Assembly: GCF_001632365.1 (NCBI RefSeq)
Contig: NW_024468589.1
Location: 49,281 to 113,280, forward strand
Length of the DNA stretch: 64,000 nucleotides
From: Laetiporus sulphureus 93-53
Lineage: Eukaryota; Basidiomycota; Agaricomycetes; Polyporales; Laetiporaceae
Direction of reading: 5' to 3'
Shown here: piece after piece, positions 62,089 to 64,000 of the stretch
Layout of the letters: each line of letters begins with the position of its first letter
How positions within the stretch are numbered: the stretch's first letter is position 1
Notes under the pieces: model-generated
Databases searched by the model: none
Seen by the model: only the letters and a program-made list of their open reading frames with translations
What the model was told of the DNA's origin: nothing
Made by a program: the position numbers and the translations under genes

Positions 62089-63852
62089 CTCATGCACAAA
62101 TACCTATCATCATTCTGCTGGTCATCCCGTGCTATATGCTTTGTCCATTGGTCAGTTTGAGCTCGTGTACAGTAGTATCTCCGAGGATCTATACAAATGA
62201 GTGTTTGTCACTACGAGTACCCTTTGCGTCGGCAGTGACCGAAACAAGAACGGTTAAAGAAAGAGTTGCACAATTAAAACCTGGCTATCTCGAACATCGC
62301 ACCTGGGATATCCGTAAACATACTTAAAACGGATGGCGCAGTGTGCCATAAGCAGCAAGTGGCATCGCATATCATGGCCTTTCTCGCATTTGTGTTCGTA
62401 CTACGGCAGGCCTTGGAAGACACCAGTTCGCAAAAGCAACGGCAGGTCCTCAAAGGAAAAGGCAGGAGATGGCCACGCCGTATGTCGCCAATTGATATTT
62501 TATCCTGAATGGACTGAACGTAGAGTAAACTGCGACGAGACAGTGGAGTCTAGGTTCAGATTCGGCGGTGTGGCGTTTGTTTCCGGACAGCGCCGCTCGA
62601 TGCCGAGATGCCGATTATTGTGTGGCCTGGTGGGCGTCGTTTGGCTCTGGAAAGCCGAGATCGGGATTTGAGATCCGCACTGGACGACCGGCACTTCACC
62701 AACGTTTCGAGTGCTTTAACAAGAACAAATCCGACCACATGATTGAGCCCATCCCTTATGCTCAGACCGTCGCGATCTCGAGACGTCCCCCCAAGGAGGT
62801 CGTCCAGCAGTCGCCGCCAGCCTGAGCGGCCGAGCCTGCTAGAAAAGCAGGCGCGCATCAAAGCGATGACGCTGTCATTTAGAGCCCCCAGTGAGATGGC
62901 TGCCGATAATCCTAAAGTAACAACCATAGAGCATCATACCATAGCTCGTTATGGAGCACCTTTTTCTCTTGGCAAGTTCAATGCCCCTACGCCGCTGGAA
63001 ATGTTTTATGCCTGGTGCAACATGATCAAATGGGACCGCCAAGAGCTTTGAATGCAAGCTAGCGAGCGAGCAGCGGGTGTCCCGGTACGGCTGTCTTACT
63101 CAAGGACCCGCCTGTGCCGATGAATCACGGTGCATCGTTTAAATATCTCCAGTGATGCTATATATATTGATGGTCTGATGCGAGCACGATCATTAGAGCA
63201 ATACATCTGATGGAAGCATGGCCGGATCCTTGGACATTGGCAGGATTACTGCATAAAGAGATGCCTCATGAACGTCTCACAATCGGCCCGATGGCACGAA
63301 GAATAGTAACGTAACACAGCCGCACCGCGTCCGTCGCACTATTGAAGTAGCAGTGACAAACTTGACACGCGAAACTATTGCAATTGTATCGGACGAACGA
63401 GTTCGCCTTCAACGACGTTCTATGTAACGTGTATTGACTCGTGTAACGGTACTGAAATCAGTGACTAGCCCTCCTAACACTCCAAATTCCAGTCCGTATA
63501 TTTTAGCCTCAGCCGCCTCACAGACCCCCGAAAAAAATCCGTTTCTTTGCAAACCACCAACGTAACGCTAAGCAAGTGAGCCACCATGTCCATGTGCAAA
63601 GGATAACAACACATCGAACGCAAAGCTAGGGAGGAGGGGGATAAACATGTCTACGGTATGTATGTACGGTATGCGAATGCCAAGTGTAGTAGCTAGCTAT
63701 AGCACAACAGTCCAAATGTAGTAGTATCGAGCAAGAAAACCGACGAGAAACCGAGATCGAGGTCGACATTGTACCGAACCACAACCACAAAAACCCGACA
63801 CTATCCGCCCTTCAATTTCAATCCAAAAACACGTATATATATACCAGCACCA
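62089..63852. other. Right intergenic region
   Basis: No supported gene. A plus-strand frame at 62743-63051 has no motif. AT-rich runs occur around 63160 and 63830. Confidence 0.35.
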
Positions 63853-64000
63853 TCACCGCGACCCCCTCTCCGGAACCCCAATCCCCAATCCCACACGCGC
63901 CATCTCGCCAGGATCCGACCCCGCACGCTGCACCCCCACCACGGGCACCCCCGCTTCACTAACCCGCGTCTTTGGGGCCCCACCCTCACTCACAGGCTCG
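63853..64000 (-). CDS. 3' end of a gene running off the window
   Basis: From the right edge a minus-strand frame is open to a TGA at 63855-63853. It reads EPVSEGGAPKTRVSEAGVPV and continues to GEMARVGLGIGVPERGSR. It is Gly/Val/Pro-rich and looks like a low-complexity C-terminus. Too little is present to name it. Confidence 0.4.
   Translation of the reverse strand, partial: EPVSEGGAPKTRVSEAGVPVVGVQRAGSDPGEMARVGLGIGVPERGSR

Noticed and set aside
62380..62470. Similarity of a short stretch (ACCAGTTCGCAAAAGCAACG) to the phosphotransferase region near 48865
   Set aside because: Only about 20 bp match and flanks do not align; likely chance.

Overview
The window is from a filamentous basidiomycete, most likely an Agaricomycete. 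Nearly every gene is split by many short GT-AG introns of about 45-70 nt, and the conserved genes are fungal: ERG2, HOM6, a RUD3 golgin, an LCB3-type phosphatase, and H2A ending in SQEV. Families expanded in mushroom-forming fungi are also present, including F-box proteins, DUF6534-like membrane proteins, GMC oxidoreductases, UbiA-like enzymes and APH-fold phosphotransferases. All exon models come from reading splice sites and phases by eye, without transcripts.

Layout. (1) 1-10.3 kb is transposon-derived. A decayed plus-strand ORF cluster (0.6-2.6 kb) is followed by a frameshifted Ty3/gypsy retrotransposon on the minus strand (9.2-3.1 kb). (2) 10.3-12.9 kb holds no recognisable gene. (3) 12.9-46.8 kb is a dense island of intact genes: a single-pass membrane protein, HEM14, a glutathione S-transferase, ERG2, SPC2, a family III CoA-transferase, a divergent H2B/H2A pair, the golgin RUD3, a large membrane/WD40 protein, HOM6, a HECT-like E3 protein, an orphan second H2B, an F-box protein, a disrupted Ser-rich ORF and an LCB3-type phosphatase. 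(4) 46.8-64 kb is accessory and repeat-rich. It contains dispersed repeats, a GTPase-like gene running into a nonsense-mutated phosphotransferase, a UbiA-family enzyme, a 695-bp inverted-repeat element, a DUF6534-like membrane protein, a 548-bp hAT-like MITE nested in older repeats, and a full-length GMC oxidoreductase. The 3' end of another gene lies at the right edge.

How the genes fit together. The central genes are housekeeping: haem, ergosterol, methionine/threonine and sphingolipid metabolism, ER signal-peptide processing, Golgi tethering and chromatin. They form no operon-like unit. The right side combines a UbiA-fold enzyme, a multi-span membrane protein and a GMC oxidase within 12 kb, which could be a small specialised-metabolism locus, although transposons separate them.

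The most unusual observations are a GC-AG intron at the same place in both H2B paralogues, two non-autonomous DNA transposons with precise terminal repeats and target duplications, dispersed repeats of which one is split by a nested insertion, and a possible GTPase-phosphotransferase chimera with an in-frame stop.
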